Below are positions 8,705 to 17,061 of a stretch of 64,000 nucleotides of DNA, piece after piece (the first letter of the stretch is position 1; each line of letters opens with the position of its first letter). Under the pieces are notes generated by a model. The model saw only the letters and a program-made list of their open reading frames with translations. It searched no databases and had not been told where the DNA came from. The translations under genes were made by a program, and so were the position numbers. The DNA is taken from the NCBI RefSeq assembly GCF_007830355.1, contig NZ_VLKO01000002.1:124001-188000 (forward strand), written 5' to 3'. This DNA comes from Flavobacterium tiangeerense. Its GTDB lineage: Bacteria > Bacteroidota > Bacteroidia > Flavobacteriales > Flavobacteriaceae.

Positions 8705-9835
8705 TTATTTTAAAAATTCTAAAACACTCGATGTAATGAATTCTATTTGTTCATCGTCTAATTCTGTGTGCATTGGTAACGAAAGCACTTCTTTCACTAA
8801 TTGATTGGTTACCGGAAAATCCTCTTCTTTATACCTAGCATCAGCGTACGCTTTTTGCGAATGCAATGGAATTGGGTAGTAAATGGCGCAAGGAATCCCT
8901 TTGTCTAACAAATGTTGCATTAAACCATTACGATCTGCATCTATAATTCGCAACGTGTATTGATGAAACACATGGCAGTCGCAAATATCACAAATGCTAG
9001 GTGCAATTATATTTTTGTGCCCTTCAAAAGCTGCTGAATATTTACGTGCTGCATCTTGTCTGGCTTTTCCGTATTGATCTAACAATGGTAATTTAGCATT
9101 TAAAACTGCTGCTTGTATGCTATCTAGTCTTGAGTTTACACCTACGACATCGTGGTGGTAACGCTCGTACATGCCGTGATTTACTATTCCGCGTAGTTTG
9201 TGAGCCAAAGCATCGTCATTCGTAAAAATTGCTCCACCATCACCGTAACATCCTAAATTTTTAGAAGGAAAAAATGAAGTAGCCCCTACGTGACCAATTG
9301 TTCCTGCTTTCTTTTTAGTACCATCAGAGAACTTGCAATTAGCACCAATAGCTTGTGCGTTATCCTCAATCACATACAAATTATGTTCTTTGGCAATAGC
9401 CATAATCGCTTCCATATTGGCCGCACGTCCAAATAAATGAACTGGTACAATAGCTTTTGTTTTTGGAGTTATGGCTTTGCGAATCCCATCAATTGAGATG
9501 TTCATGTTGTACATGTCTACATCTACTAATACTGGAGTTAGTTGCAATAACGCAATTACTTCAACAGTAGCTGCAAAAGTAAAATCGGCAGTGATGACCT
9601 CATCGCCAGGTTTTAAATCCAATCCCATCATTGCAATTTGCAAGGCATCAGTACCATTGGCACAAGGAATTACGTGCTTTACATCTAAATATTCCTCTAG
9701 TGATTTTTGAAATTCATGCACTTTAGGTCCGTTGATATACGTATTGGTGTCTAACACTTCCTGAATAGAAGCATCAACAACATCTTTTATTTTTTCATAT
9801 TGACTTTTCAAGTCAACCATTTGGATTTTTTTCAT
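8705..9835 (-). CDS. DegT/DnrJ/EryC1/StrS family aminotransferase
   Basis: A PLP-dependent sugar aminotransferase of 376 residues that probably forms an amino sugar nucleotide for surface glycans. Visible signatures are 'CANGTDALQIAMMGL', 'ADFTFAATVEVIALL', 'VPVHLFGRAANMEAI', 'VIEDNAQAIGA' with the PLP-contact Asp, and the PLP lysine in 'SFFPSKNLGCYGDGG' near residue 193. The closest memory is the WecE/DesV-like group, but the exact sugar cannot be decided. It is divergent from waaA and upstream of galE, which fits envelope glycan synthesis. Confidence 0.9.
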   Translation of the reverse strand: MKKIQMVDLKSQYEKIKDVVDASIQEVLDTNTYINGPKVHEFQKSLEEYLDVKHVIPCANGTDALQIAMMGLDLKPGDEVITADFTFAATVEVIALLQLTPVLVDVDMYNMNISIDGIRKAITPKTKAIVPVHLFGRAANMEAIMAIAKEHNLYVIEDNAQAIGANCKFSDGTKKKAGTIGHVGATSFFPSKNLGCYGDGGAIFTNDDALAHKLRGIVNHGMYERYHHDVVGVNSRLDSIQAAVLNAKLPLLDQYGKARQDAARKYSAAFEGHKNIIAPSICDICDCHVFHQYTLRIIDADRNGLMQHLLDKGIPCAIYYPIPLHSQKAYADARYKEEDFPVTNQLVKEVLSLPMHTELDDEQIEFITSSVLEFLK

Positions 9836-10058
9836 TTCGATTTTCAGTTTAATGTTCGAAAGAGAAGCCTGCTATTGTATTCTTGTTCCTTTCTTAAAAC
9901 GAAGAACAAAAATAGCTATTTATGTCTTGATACCAATACAACGTTTCTTAAAAAACAGGGAATACAATAAAATAAACTGCGCTAACTTTAAAATTAAAAA
10001 AAATGATGCGTTAGAAATTCATTTAAAGAAAACGTATTTTAGCCCAAAATTTTCAACC

Positions 10059-11285
10059 ATGCTTTTTATCTACAATTTATTAGTTTTATTTGCGAGTTTT
10101 CTTTTGAAGATTGTGGCACTTTTTAGTCCAAAAATGAAACTTTTTGTAGACGGCAGAAAAGGTGTTTTTACGCAACTTGAACAGCAAATAAAACCAACCG
10201 ATAAAACCATTTGGTTTCACGCAGCATCGCTAGGGGAATATGAACAAGGCTTGCCTGTGATTGAAAAAATCAAGCAACAGTTTCCTGGTCATAAAATAGT
10301 GCTTACTTTTTTTTCCCCATCAGGTTACGAAGTCCGAAAAAACAATGCTGTAGCTGATGTTACGGTTTATTTACCAATGGACACAAAGGATAATGCAAAA
10401 CAATTTCTTGACATCATTCATCCTGAAATGGTATTTTTTATCAAGTACGAATATTGGCCGAATTACTTAAACGATCTTAAAAAACGCGACATAAAAACCT
10501 ACTTGATTTCTGGGATTTTAAGAAAAAATCAAGCCTTTTTTAAATGGTATGGAGGTTTTTATAGAAAAGCGCTCGATGCTTTTACTTACTTTTTTGTTCA
10601 AAATGAAAGTTCTAAAAAACTCCTGCAGCAGTTAGGTAAAAGCAATGTTATCGTTTCTGGTGACACTCGCTTTGATCGCGTGACTACCATTTTAGAAAAA
10701 GACAATACTCTGGATTTTATTGCTCAATTTAAGGACAACACGGTAACAATTGTTGTGGGAAGTTCGTGGCCCAAGGATGAGGATTTCATTGTGAACTTCA
10801 TTAATTCGACTGCTTTAAATGTGAAATTTATAATTGCTCCACACAATATTAAAGACGATCAAATTCAAAAACTCAAAAACAGCATCAGCCGAAAAACTGT
10901 TTTATTCTCTGAAAAAGAAAATAAAAACCTAGCAGATTTTGATGTTTTTGTCATTGACACTATTGGAATTTTGACCAAAATTTACAGTTATGCTGATATT
11001 GCTTATGTTGGTGGAGGCTTTGGGAATCCTGGCGTGCACAATGTTTTAGAACCTGCTACTTTTGGTGTACCAATTGTTATTGGTTCCAATTATTCACATT
11101 TTGCAGAAGCAATCGCATTAGTTAACATGGAAGCGTGTACTGCCATAAACAACCAAAAAGAACTCAATGAGGCTTTTGAAAATTTGATTCGAAATGAAGA
11201 CATCCGTCACGAAAAAGGACATATGTGCAGCACTTTTGTACAGATGAACAAAGGCGCAACGCAAATGATTGTGAGTCGAATTTAA
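10059..11285 (+). CDS. waaA: 3-deoxy-D-manno-octulosonic acid (Kdo) transferase
   Basis: WaaA (KdtA) adds Kdo from CMP-Kdo to lipid IVA on the inner face of the cytoplasmic membrane. The protein shows an N-terminal membrane anchor ('MLFIYNLLVLFASFLLKIVAL'), the Kdo-transferase N-domain with 'HAASLGEYEQGLPVI', and a GT-B C-domain with 'VVGSSWPKDEDF' and 'YVGGGFGNPGVHNVLEPATFGVPIVIG'. The open frame continues 69 codons upstream, but that stretch is basic and unlike the family. ATG 10059 gives 408 residues, near the usual length. Confidence 0.93.
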   Translation: MLFIYNLLVLFASFLLKIVALFSPKMKLFVDGRKGVFTQLEQQIKPTDKTIWFHAASLGEYEQGLPVIEKIKQQFPGHKIVLTFFSPSGYEVRKNNAVADVTVYLPMDTKDNAKQFLDIIHPEMVFFIKYEYWPNYLNDLKKRDIKTYLISGILRKNQAFFKWYGGFYRKALDAFTYFFVQNESSKKLLQQLGKSNVIVSGDTRFDRVTTILEKDNTLDFIAQFKDNTVTIVVGSSWPKDEDFIVNFINSTALNVKFIIAPHNIKDDQIQKLKNSISRKTVLFSEKENKNLADFDVFVIDTIGILTKIYSYADIAYVGGGFGNPGVHNVLEPATFGVPIVIGSNYSHFAEAIALVNMEACTAINNQKELNEAFENLIRNEDIRHEKGHMCSTFVQMNKGATQMIVSRI

Positions 11286-11340
11286 GCTCGAATTCAAACC
11301 AAAAAAAAATCGTTTTTTAATTCTGCTGAACTTGTTGCGG

Positions 11341-12063
11341 CTACAAACTGAGCTTGTCTTTGAAATTGCTCGCTTGTCTTCGGGAAATTTCCACTTTAAT
11401 ATCTTTTGGAAGTTCTGCTAAAAGATTTCCGCTAAACCAGGTTTCAATTTTACCAATGTATTGCACATTTACAATTTGGTTTCTATTGGCTCTAAAAAAA
11501 TATTTCTCGGGAAGTTTTTCCTCAATTTGGTTTAATGATTTGTTGATCGTGGCTTTTTCATTTTGAAAAAATACTTTGGTGTAATTGCCATCAACTTCAA
11601 ACAAAAAAATATCTGAAATTTTTACCAACCAGCATTTTTCGCCATCTCTGATAAAAATCTGATTGTCTAAAGCTAGTTTCTTCTCATTTTTTTCGGCTCT
11701 TTCGATCAAGTTGGTATTTACTTTTTCTACCGCTTGAGCAAACCTTTTTAGATTGATAGGTTTTAATAAATAATCGAGCGCATTGTATTCAAAAGACTTG
11801 ATGGCATACTCATCAAAGGCGGTTGTAAAAACCGTAATAGGTACATTATCGAGCATTTCAAGCAAGGCAAAACCATCTTTTTCAGGCATGTTGATGTCCA
11901 GAAAAAGCAAGTCGGGTTGAGTGTTGTTGATGAGTTCAAAACCCAAATCTACATTTTCGGCTTCACCAATTATTTGAATTTCAGGGTGATTTTTAATTAA
12001 TTCCTTTAGCTCATTTCGAGCCAAACGAGAATCTTCGACTATGACAGCTTTTATTTTTTTCAT
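11341..12063 (-). CDS. LytTR family response regulator
   Basis: A 240-residue regulator with an N-terminal receiver ('VIVEDSRLARNELKELI', phospho-acceptor Asp in 'PDLLFLDINMPEKDG' near residue 55, 'LDYLLKPI') and a C-terminal LytTR DNA-binding domain (about residues 140-238, with 'DIFLFEVDGNYTKVFF' and 'FFRANRNQIVNVQYI'). The adjacent histidine kinase ends 6 bases upstream, so the pair forms one two-component operon. Targets are not known. Confidence 0.93.
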   Translation of the reverse strand: MKKIKAVIVEDSRLARNELKELIKNHPEIQIIGEAENVDLGFELINNTQPDLLFLDINMPEKDGFALLEMLDNVPITVFTTAFDEYAIKSFEYNALDYLLKPINLKRFAQAVEKVNTNLIERAEKNEKKLALDNQIFIRDGEKCWLVKISDIFLFEVDGNYTKVFFQNEKATINKSLNQIEEKLPEKYFFRANRNQIVNVQYIGKIETWFSGNLLAELPKDIKVEISRRQASNFKDKLSL

Positions 12064-12069
12064 CGGTTA

Positions 12070-13104
12070 CTAAGAAATAGGTAGTGTTATTTTAGCAATG
12101 ACTTCATTTTCAACTTCATTTAGTGAAAAAGTAGCGCTTTCGCCGTAAATCAATTGCAATCTTCTTTGAATGTTTTTAAGACCTAATTGTGTAGTTCCTG
12201 TTTGTTGAGACAAATTTCCTGTATTCTTAACTTGAATATGTAAATCGGTATTTTCTTTTTTGATATTCAACAGTAAAATACCGCCGTGTTTTAGTTGCGA
12301 AATTCCGTGTTTTATGGCATTTTCAATCAACATTTGAATGACCATAGGCGGAATTGGCAATTTTAAAGTCTCCTCTTCTATTTCTGAAATAAATTGCAAT
12401 CGATCTTCCAATTGAATTTTTGAAATGGCGATAAAATTTTCAACCATTTCAATTTCTTCCTCAAGTGCAATGGTATTGATTTCACTTTTTGTCAAAGAAT
12501 ACCGCAGCATTTCAGACAATCGCGTAATCATTTCCCTTGATTTCATTGGATTTTCCAGAATCAAACCGCGAATATTATTTAAACTGTTAAACATAAAATG
12601 CGGGTTAATTTGCCCTTTTAAAGCATTAATCTGTGACTCTTTAAGGGTCGATTCTAATAATAATTTTTCTTTATCAAAATTATTGACTTTTTCTAAAAAC
12701 TCCATATTACTGTAAAAAAAATACCATACAGACAATACAAAACAATTTGTATAAAAAGTTAAAAAAATATTTGACATTTTTAACATTTCTATCCAAGCCA
12801 TTTCAGTAAAATAGGTAACGGGAAAATATAAAGCTAACCACAGTGCAATAGTTACACAGCTACTTATAAATAATAATTTTAAAAAGACAACAAACAAAAC
12901 CTGTCCTTTATTATTATTTAATGACAAATAGTACAAATAGTTAAAGACAACCCCGAATAAAAGCCATAATAAAAATTCAGAAACAAACAATTTGTAATGT
13001 CCAAACTTGATCATGTTTTCGATTTTACCAAAATATGTCAGCGCCAAACAAAGAAACCAAACAATTGGTATAAAGTATTTAGAATTTTTAATAATTGAAT
13101 TCAT
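12070..13104 (-). CDS. LytS-like sensor histidine kinase
   Basis: A 344-residue kinase. The first ~130 residues contain four hydrophobic segments forming a membrane sensor; a short coiled coil follows ('FDKEKLLLESTLKESQINAL'). The His_kinase domain has the phospho-acceptor in 'GQINPHFMFNSLNNI' near residue 169 and the HATPase motif 'MLIENAIKHGI'. It is paired with the LytTR regulator directly downstream. No periplasmic sensor domain is present, so it may sense a membrane or small-molecule signal, as expected for this short LytS type. Confidence 0.92.
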   Translation of the reverse strand: MNSIIKNSKYFIPIVWFLCLALTYFGKIENMIKFGHYKLFVSEFLLWLLFGVVFNYLYYLSLNNNKGQVLFVVFLKLLFISSCVTIALWLALYFPVTYFTEMAWIEMLKMSNIFLTFYTNCFVLSVWYFFYSNMEFLEKVNNFDKEKLLLESTLKESQINALKGQINPHFMFNSLNNIRGLILENPMKSREMITRLSEMLRYSLTKSEINTIALEEEIEMVENFIAISKIQLEDRLQFISEIEEETLKLPIPPMVIQMLIENAIKHGISQLKHGGILLLNIKKENTDLHIQVKNTGNLSQQTGTTQLGLKNIQRRLQLIYGESATFSLNEVENEVIAKITLPIS

Positions 13105-13210
13105 TATCTTTTATGAAATTAAACTGTTTAGCAAATCTGCAAGTTGTATTACCAAAGTCAAAATTAGTTTTACCATCATTTTAGGTTTTAAATTAAACTA
13201 CTCCTTTAAA

Positions 13211-13244
13211 ACTTTTGGCGAAGTAAAACTACTCCGCCAAAAGT
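13211..13244 (-). terminator. Hairpin terminator after the S9 peptidase gene
   Basis: ACTTTTGGCG (13211-13220) pairs perfectly with CGCCAAAAGT (13235-13244), extended inward by AGTA/TACT. It starts 20 bases past the peptidase stop. The T-tract beyond it is short. Confidence 0.6.
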
Positions 13245-13263
13245 AAACTTTTTAAATTAATTT

Positions 13264-15267
13264 TTATTTTTTTAGGTATTGAGCAAAAAAGCCAAGCATT
13301 GATTTATAGAGCTCAATTTGATTTTCTTCTCTGCCAAAACCATGTCCTTCATTGTACTTGACCATATAAGGAACGTCAAATCCTTTTTTTCTTAAAGCAG
13401 TCACAATTTGATCTGATTCTGCAATATTAACCCTTGGATCATTTGCACCTTGAACCACAAATAAAGGCTTTTTGATTTTATCTACGTGATAAAAAGGCGA
13501 TACTTCTTTGGCAATTTTAGCCTCTGCAGGATTGTCTAAATCATACCAAATTTTCTTTCCCGCTTCTTTATAAGGTTTCCAATATTCAGGAAAAGAACTA
13601 AAAAAAGTTTCAATGTTTGAAATTCCCACATAATCCACTCCACACGCATATAAATCAGGCGTTTTTACTAATCCCATCAAAGTAGCATACCCTCCGTGAC
13701 TTGCGCCATAAATGGCAATTTTATCTTTGTTTATCCATCCTTGTGACAATACATATTGCACTCCATCCTCTAAATCATCCATCACTTTACGACCAATTTG
13801 ACCATATCCTGCTTTCAAAAATTCTTTTCCGTATCCTCCAGAAATTCTAAAGTTTACATGTAAAGTTGCATAGCCGCGACTCGCAAACAATTGTGCTTCC
13901 TGATTAAATCCCCAACTGTCTCTTACCGTTTGTGGACCACCGTGTGGATTAACAATCAAAGGCACCTTTTTTCCGTCTAAAGCCTCTTTAGGCAGGGTGA
14001 TGTAACCGTGAATTAAAATTCCGTCGCGACTTTTAAAAGAAATCGGCTTCATTACAGACATATCTTTTTGTTCTAGTTTTGGCATTAAATCGAACATGTA
14101 GGTCATTTTATCCAACTTTGAATCGTACTGATAATATTTCCCGTAAAATTTATCACTAGAAACAATGATCAGCATTTTTTCTTCATCATCACTTTGTGAA
14201 ACAATTGAAAATTGCGCATCTTTAAATTCCTTTTGTATGTTATCATAAATCTTTTTAAAAGGTTTACTTATCGGAATGATTGTGTTTTTTTCTCCGTTAA
14301 ATCCAACATAGTCCACTTCAAAATTTCTATTTTCAGAAAGCCATAGATAATTGGAATCAAAGGTCGGGTTAGAATAAATTTCCTTTATCATTTTATTCTG
14401 CTTCAAATCATACAAAACAATTTGTGTTTTATCAGATTCTAAATTTGATATTACATAAGCATCATCTGGATTAGGAGTTTGGTAATTTAAAGAAACAACA
14501 CTGAAAGTTTCTGTTGATTCAAATTCTTTTAACAATTTAAAATCGCTAGCGCCTGCAGGTCTATAGTAGTACTGCATGTTAATCCCGTTAACCAGTCTTG
14601 TAAAGCCTATTAGATTGCCATCTTTATCAAAATTATAGGCCAGTATTGGGTTTTTGAGATCCGTATTGGTATATAATCTTTCTATCGCTCCTGTCTTGAT
14701 ATTGATTTTATAAGGCTCCTTAACTTGTTTATTCTCTTTATTCATCGTAACGATAATAAAATCCCTTTGATTTTTTAATACCGTATTAATTTCTGCCTGA
14801 ACACCTTCAAAAGGAGTTAAATCAATTGGAGCAGAACCATCGATACCAGCAGAATAAACATGTATGTTTTCATTCCCTCCTTTATCCATAACATAAACTA
14901 GCCGCTCGTTATTCAACCAAAAATATGTTTTGATAAGTTCTTCTTTTTCCTCTATTACAAGCGAAACTTTGCCTGTTTTAATCTCTTTTACATACACATT
15001 GGTTTTGCCATTATCCATTTTTTGAAAATAAGACATTCGTAATCCGTCAGGTGATAATCTAAATGCCCTTGCTTTTGGTTTTGTGTAGAAATCTTCAACG
15101 GAATATTTGTAATTTCCATTGTCAAAAGAGGCTAATTTTTCTAGCGCTCCTTTTGAAGAAGGCAGCGATACATCGCCGGGTTTCTTTGTTTCTGGTTGAG
15201 CTGTTTGTGCATTCGCATTTGACAATCCCATTATTGCTAGCGCAAGCACTATGATATTTTTTTTCAT
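13264..15267 (-). CDS. S9 family (prolyl oligopeptidase-like) secreted peptidase
   Basis: A 667-residue serine peptidase with a Sec signal peptide ('MKKNIIVLALAIMGLSNANA'). The N-terminal ~370 residues form a predicted beta-propeller that limits substrate size. The C-terminal alpha/beta hydrolase domain carries the nucleophile in 'IYGASHGGYATLMG' near residue 520, the Asp in 'VQGANDPRVN' and the His in 'YNEGHGFGREEN'. This is the acylaminoacyl-peptidase/DPP-like branch of S9, acting on short peptides in the periplasm. A (TGAT)n-type repeat lies just upstream of the start, as it does for the two genes upstream. Confidence 0.92.
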   Translation of the reverse strand: MKKNIIVLALAIMGLSNANAQTAQPETKKPGDVSLPSSKGALEKLASFDNGNYKYSVEDFYTKPKARAFRLSPDGLRMSYFQKMDNGKTNVYVKEIKTGKVSLVIEEKEELIKTYFWLNNERLVYVMDKGGNENIHVYSAGIDGSAPIDLTPFEGVQAEINTVLKNQRDFIIVTMNKENKQVKEPYKINIKTGAIERLYTNTDLKNPILAYNFDKDGNLIGFTRLVNGINMQYYYRPAGASDFKLLKEFESTETFSVVSLNYQTPNPDDAYVISNLESDKTQIVLYDLKQNKMIKEIYSNPTFDSNYLWLSENRNFEVDYVGFNGEKNTIIPISKPFKKIYDNIQKEFKDAQFSIVSQSDDEEKMLIIVSSDKFYGKYYQYDSKLDKMTYMFDLMPKLEQKDMSVMKPISFKSRDGILIHGYITLPKEALDGKKVPLIVNPHGGPQTVRDSWGFNQEAQLFASRGYATLHVNFRISGGYGKEFLKAGYGQIGRKVMDDLEDGVQYVLSQGWINKDKIAIYGASHGGYATLMGLVKTPDLYACGVDYVGISNIETFFSSFPEYWKPYKEAGKKIWYDLDNPAEAKIAKEVSPFYHVDKIKKPLFVVQGANDPRVNIAESDQIVTALRKKGFDVPYMVKYNEGHGFGREENQIELYKSMLGFFAQYLKK

Positions 15268-15280
15268 GATTTAAATTTAT

Positions 15281-15315
15281 TTGATTGATTGATAGATTTG
15301 ATTGATTTGATTGAT
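15281..15315. repeat. Short tandem repeat (GATT)n before the S9 peptidase
   Basis: A degenerate GATT/TGATT tract. Similar tracts occur at 15436-15460 and 16171-16195, each just upstream of a minus-strand start codon. Confidence 0.7.
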
Positions 15316-15325
15316 GATATATTTT

Positions 15326-15430
15326 TTAAGCCATTATTAATTTCATTAAGTAAACTAGTAAAAAACCTATTATAAAACCAAAAACTGCTTTTAAAATAAC
15401 TAACCCTTTTTTTGAAATTTCTGTTTTCAT
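15326..15430 (-). CDS. 34-residue single-pass membrane miniprotein, copy 1
   Basis: ATG 15430 to TAA 15326 encodes 34 residues beginning MKTEISKKGLVIL, then KAVFGFIIGFLLVYL and ending KLIMA. A basic N-terminus precedes one hydrophobic helix. It aligns without gaps to the product at 16222-16326 (shared MxTEIxKKG, KAVxGFIxGF and YLxKxxx). The paralogy is the main evidence that it is translated. No family is recognised; the size and charge pattern fit small membrane-protein regulators or stress peptides, but no function can be assigned. Confidence 0.65.
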   Translation of the reverse strand: MKTEISKKGLVILKAVFGFIIGFLLVYLMKLIMA

Positions 15431-15435
15431 ATTTT

Positions 15436-15460
15436 TGATTGATTGATTGATTGATTGATG
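15436..15460. repeat. (GATT)n tandem repeat, second tract
   Basis: Five to six perfect GATT units. The flanking GATGATAGAATTGC and TACGCCAATTT are shared with the tract at 16171, showing that this is part of a longer duplicated spacer. Confidence 0.8.
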
Positions 15461-15470
15461 ATAGAATTGC

Positions 15471-15507
15471 TTACGCCAATTTCAATTTAGGCAATTAACA
15501 TTTTAAC
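15471..15507 (-). pseudogene. C-terminal remnant of a third miniprotein copy
   Basis: The + strand TACGCCAATTT ... AATTAACATTTTAAC matches the 3' end of the miniprotein gene at 16222 and, read on the minus strand, encodes V-K-M-L-I-A-stop. Homology ends abruptly after TTTTAAC at 15507, where an unrelated inverted structure begins. The N-terminal part of this copy is missing. Confidence 0.6.
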
Positions 15508-15633
15508 GTTCTGGCGCTTGGCGAGGTTGGGGATTAAAGATGTGGGATTTTTCGGTTAAACACAAATTTTCCAAACACAAATCTATCCTTAAATTCAGCC
15601 CAAAACCCCAATCACGCCAAACGGCTGTTAGCG
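15504..15633. repeat. 130-bp imperfect inverted structure, attC-like
   Basis: TTGGCGAGGTTGGGG (15518-15532) pairs with CCCCAATCACGCCAA (15606-15620) with one mismatch and one wobble. Outer TAAC (15504) and GTTA (15627) are also complementary, separated from the inner arms by unequal spacers (10 and 6 bases). A 73-base central part is less structured. The size and bulged two-block layout resemble integron attC sites, but the core GTTAGCG does not match GTTRRRY. It lies just past the stop of the gene at 15666, as attC does in a gene cassette. Confidence 0.45.
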
Positions 15634-15665
15634 GTTCGGGCATTTTTTGTGCTTCTTTTGTCATT

Positions 15666-16160
15666 TTATCCTGCTGATACAATAATTGTCATATAGTAAT
15701 TTATGCAGTGCAATATTGTAAGTATTAATAATTCCTTATTGTCAAACTTGTCGAAGTTTTGGGTTGTTTCAATATTATAGTCATAGTTAAGTTTATTCCA
15801 TTTAAAATCAGTTTCAGCAACCATTAACTCTCTTTTGTCTGTGTCAATTAAAACAAACTTACTACTCAAAAGTCCGTTAAGTTTTAGTAAAAAAGTATCT
15901 TCTTTGTTATCAAAAAAGGTTTTGATAATTATTCCTTTCCAACCCATTTTAAATTCTAATAAAGCTTTTGTGCCGTCTTTCAACTCAATTTTAGAGTCCC
16001 AAAAACCTTTTGGTTCAAGTTGATATTTTGCACCGTCAGACATTAAAATTTTAGCGTTGAAAGAATACCATTTTTCATAAATTAGTTCCCCAATTTTCTG
16101 ATTGTCAAATGTTAAATTGAAATTTTGAGAATTTATTGAGTTTGCCTTGTATTGTCCCAT
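15666..16160 (-). CDS. Hypothetical protein of a cassette-like insert
   Basis: A 164-residue protein without a signal peptide, rich in beta-strand-like stretches ('NFNLTFDNQKIGELIYEKWYSF', 'FVLIDTDKRELMVAETDFKW'), with a hydrophobic C-terminal end ('LLILTILHCINYYMTIIVSAG') that may be a membrane helix. I recognise no domain, though the beta pattern recalls LURP-one-like/tubby-type folds. It sits between an attC-like structure downstream and a (GATT)n tract upstream, within what looks like a disrupted miniprotein copy, so recent acquisition is likely. Confidence 0.65.
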   Translation of the reverse strand: MGQYKANSINSQNFNLTFDNQKIGELIYEKWYSFNAKILMSDGAKYQLEPKGFWDSKIELKDGTKALLEFKMGWKGIIIKTFFDNKEDTFLLKLNGLLSSKFVLIDTDKRELMVAETDFKWNKLNYDYNIETTQNFDKFDNKELLILTILHCINYYMTIIVSAG

Positions 16161-16170
16161 AGATGTTACT

Positions 16171-16195
16171 TGATTGATTGATTGATTGATTGATG
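16171..16195. repeat. (GATT)n tandem repeat, third tract
   Basis: GATT units followed by GATGATAGAATTGCCTACGCCAATTT, the same spacer found at 15436-15485. Confidence 0.8.
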
Positions 16196-16221
16196 ATAGA
16201 ATTGCCTACGCCAATTTGAGT

Positions 16222-16326
16222 TTAGCCGATTAACATTTTAACTAGATAATACAGCGCAAAGCCTACTATAAAACCTAATACTGCTTTTACTACAACAAAC
16301 CCTTTTTTTAAAATTTCTGTTCTCAT
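16222..16326 (-). CDS. 34-residue single-pass membrane miniprotein, copy 2
   Basis: ATG 16326 to TAA 16222 encodes 34 residues: MRTEILKKGFVVV, then KAVLGFIVGFALYYL and ending KMLIG. It is a paralogue of the product at 15326-15430. A longer frame on this strand runs upstream across the promoter and is not credible. A TAnnTTTG box is present at 16367-16374, giving a leader of about 35 bases. The function is unknown. Confidence 0.68.
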   Translation of the reverse strand: MRTEILKKGFVVVKAVLGFIVGFALYYLVKMLIG

Positions 16327-16366
16327 TTTTATTTGTTTTAAATTGTTTTTATTTGTTTTGATGAGA

Positions 16367-16374
16367 CAAATATA
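16367..16374 (-). promoter_or_regulatory. -7 promoter box for miniprotein copy 2
   Basis: The minus strand reads TATATTTG, a match to TAnnTTTG, 41 bases upstream of the miniprotein ATG. The leader contains two direct copies of TTTTTATTTGTTTT. Confidence 0.5.
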
Positions 16375-16491
16375 GAACGGCTTCTGCTGTTGTTTTGCCG
16401 AAAAATGACGAACGGTTGTAACGAAATGACGAACGGTTATGGCAAGACCAAATTCGATATTAACTACATTTACGCTACTAAATAGAACAAT

Positions 16492-16938
16492 ATGATTCAC
16501 TTTAAACCAATAGATAAACAAGATGTAGATACTGTGAGTGCTTTGATGGTTGATTTTTACGCCATTGACGGTTATCCTATTGCTACAGAAAAGACAAAAG
16601 AATTACTAGATCAATTTATAGACAATCCAGAGTTAGGAAAAGCTTGGTTGATCTATAGCCAAGAGCAAGTGGTAGGTTACCTTATTCTAACCTTTGTGTT
16701 TAGTTTTGAATACAAAGGAAAAATTGCTTTTTTAGATGAATTATTCGTCACAGAAACAGCTCGAGGCAAAGGCATTGGCAGCAAAGCCATAGATTTTATA
16801 AAAGCCGAAAGCCCTAAATTATCGTTAAAACTGATCTATCTTGAGGTAGAACCACACAATACAAAAGCACAAAAATTGTATCTTGCCAGCGGTTTCGAAA
16901 TGCATAATCGAAAATTAATGCGTCTTAAAACCGATTGA
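16492..16938 (+). CDS. GNAT family N-acetyltransferase
   Basis: A 148-residue acetyl-CoA-dependent acetyltransferase. The core motif for acetyl-CoA binding is 'ETARGKGIGSKAIDFI' (R/Q-x-x-G-x-G/A) near residue 92, after the beta strand 'IAFLDELFV', and 'LEVEPHNTKAQKLYLASGFE' is the usual C-terminal half. The substrate is unknown. It is divergent from the miniprotein gene and appears monocistronic. Confidence 0.9.
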   Translation: MIHFKPIDKQDVDTVSALMVDFYAIDGYPIATEKTKELLDQFIDNPELGKAWLIYSQEQVVGYLILTFVFSFEYKGKIAFLDELFVTETARGKGIGSKAIDFIKAESPKLSLKLIYLEVEPHNTKAQKLYLASGFEMHNRKLMRLKTD

Positions 16939-17061
16939 AATTGCTAATAAAATAATCAAACACGGACTTTTTAAAAGTTTTACTAAGCCGATTCGTTTTT
17001 AGAAACCTTTTCAAAGTTAGTTTTACTTTTAAAAATGAAGCGAATCTATTGAGCTAATAAA

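Noticed and set aside
9852..10058. 69-codon upstream extension of waaA
   Set aside because: Basic, low-complexity sequence unlike WaaA; the internal ATG starts at the membrane anchor and gives the usual length.
13007..13246. 79-codon plus-strand ORF over the histidine kinase 5' end
   Set aside because: Antisense to a conserved kinase and running through a terminator hairpin.
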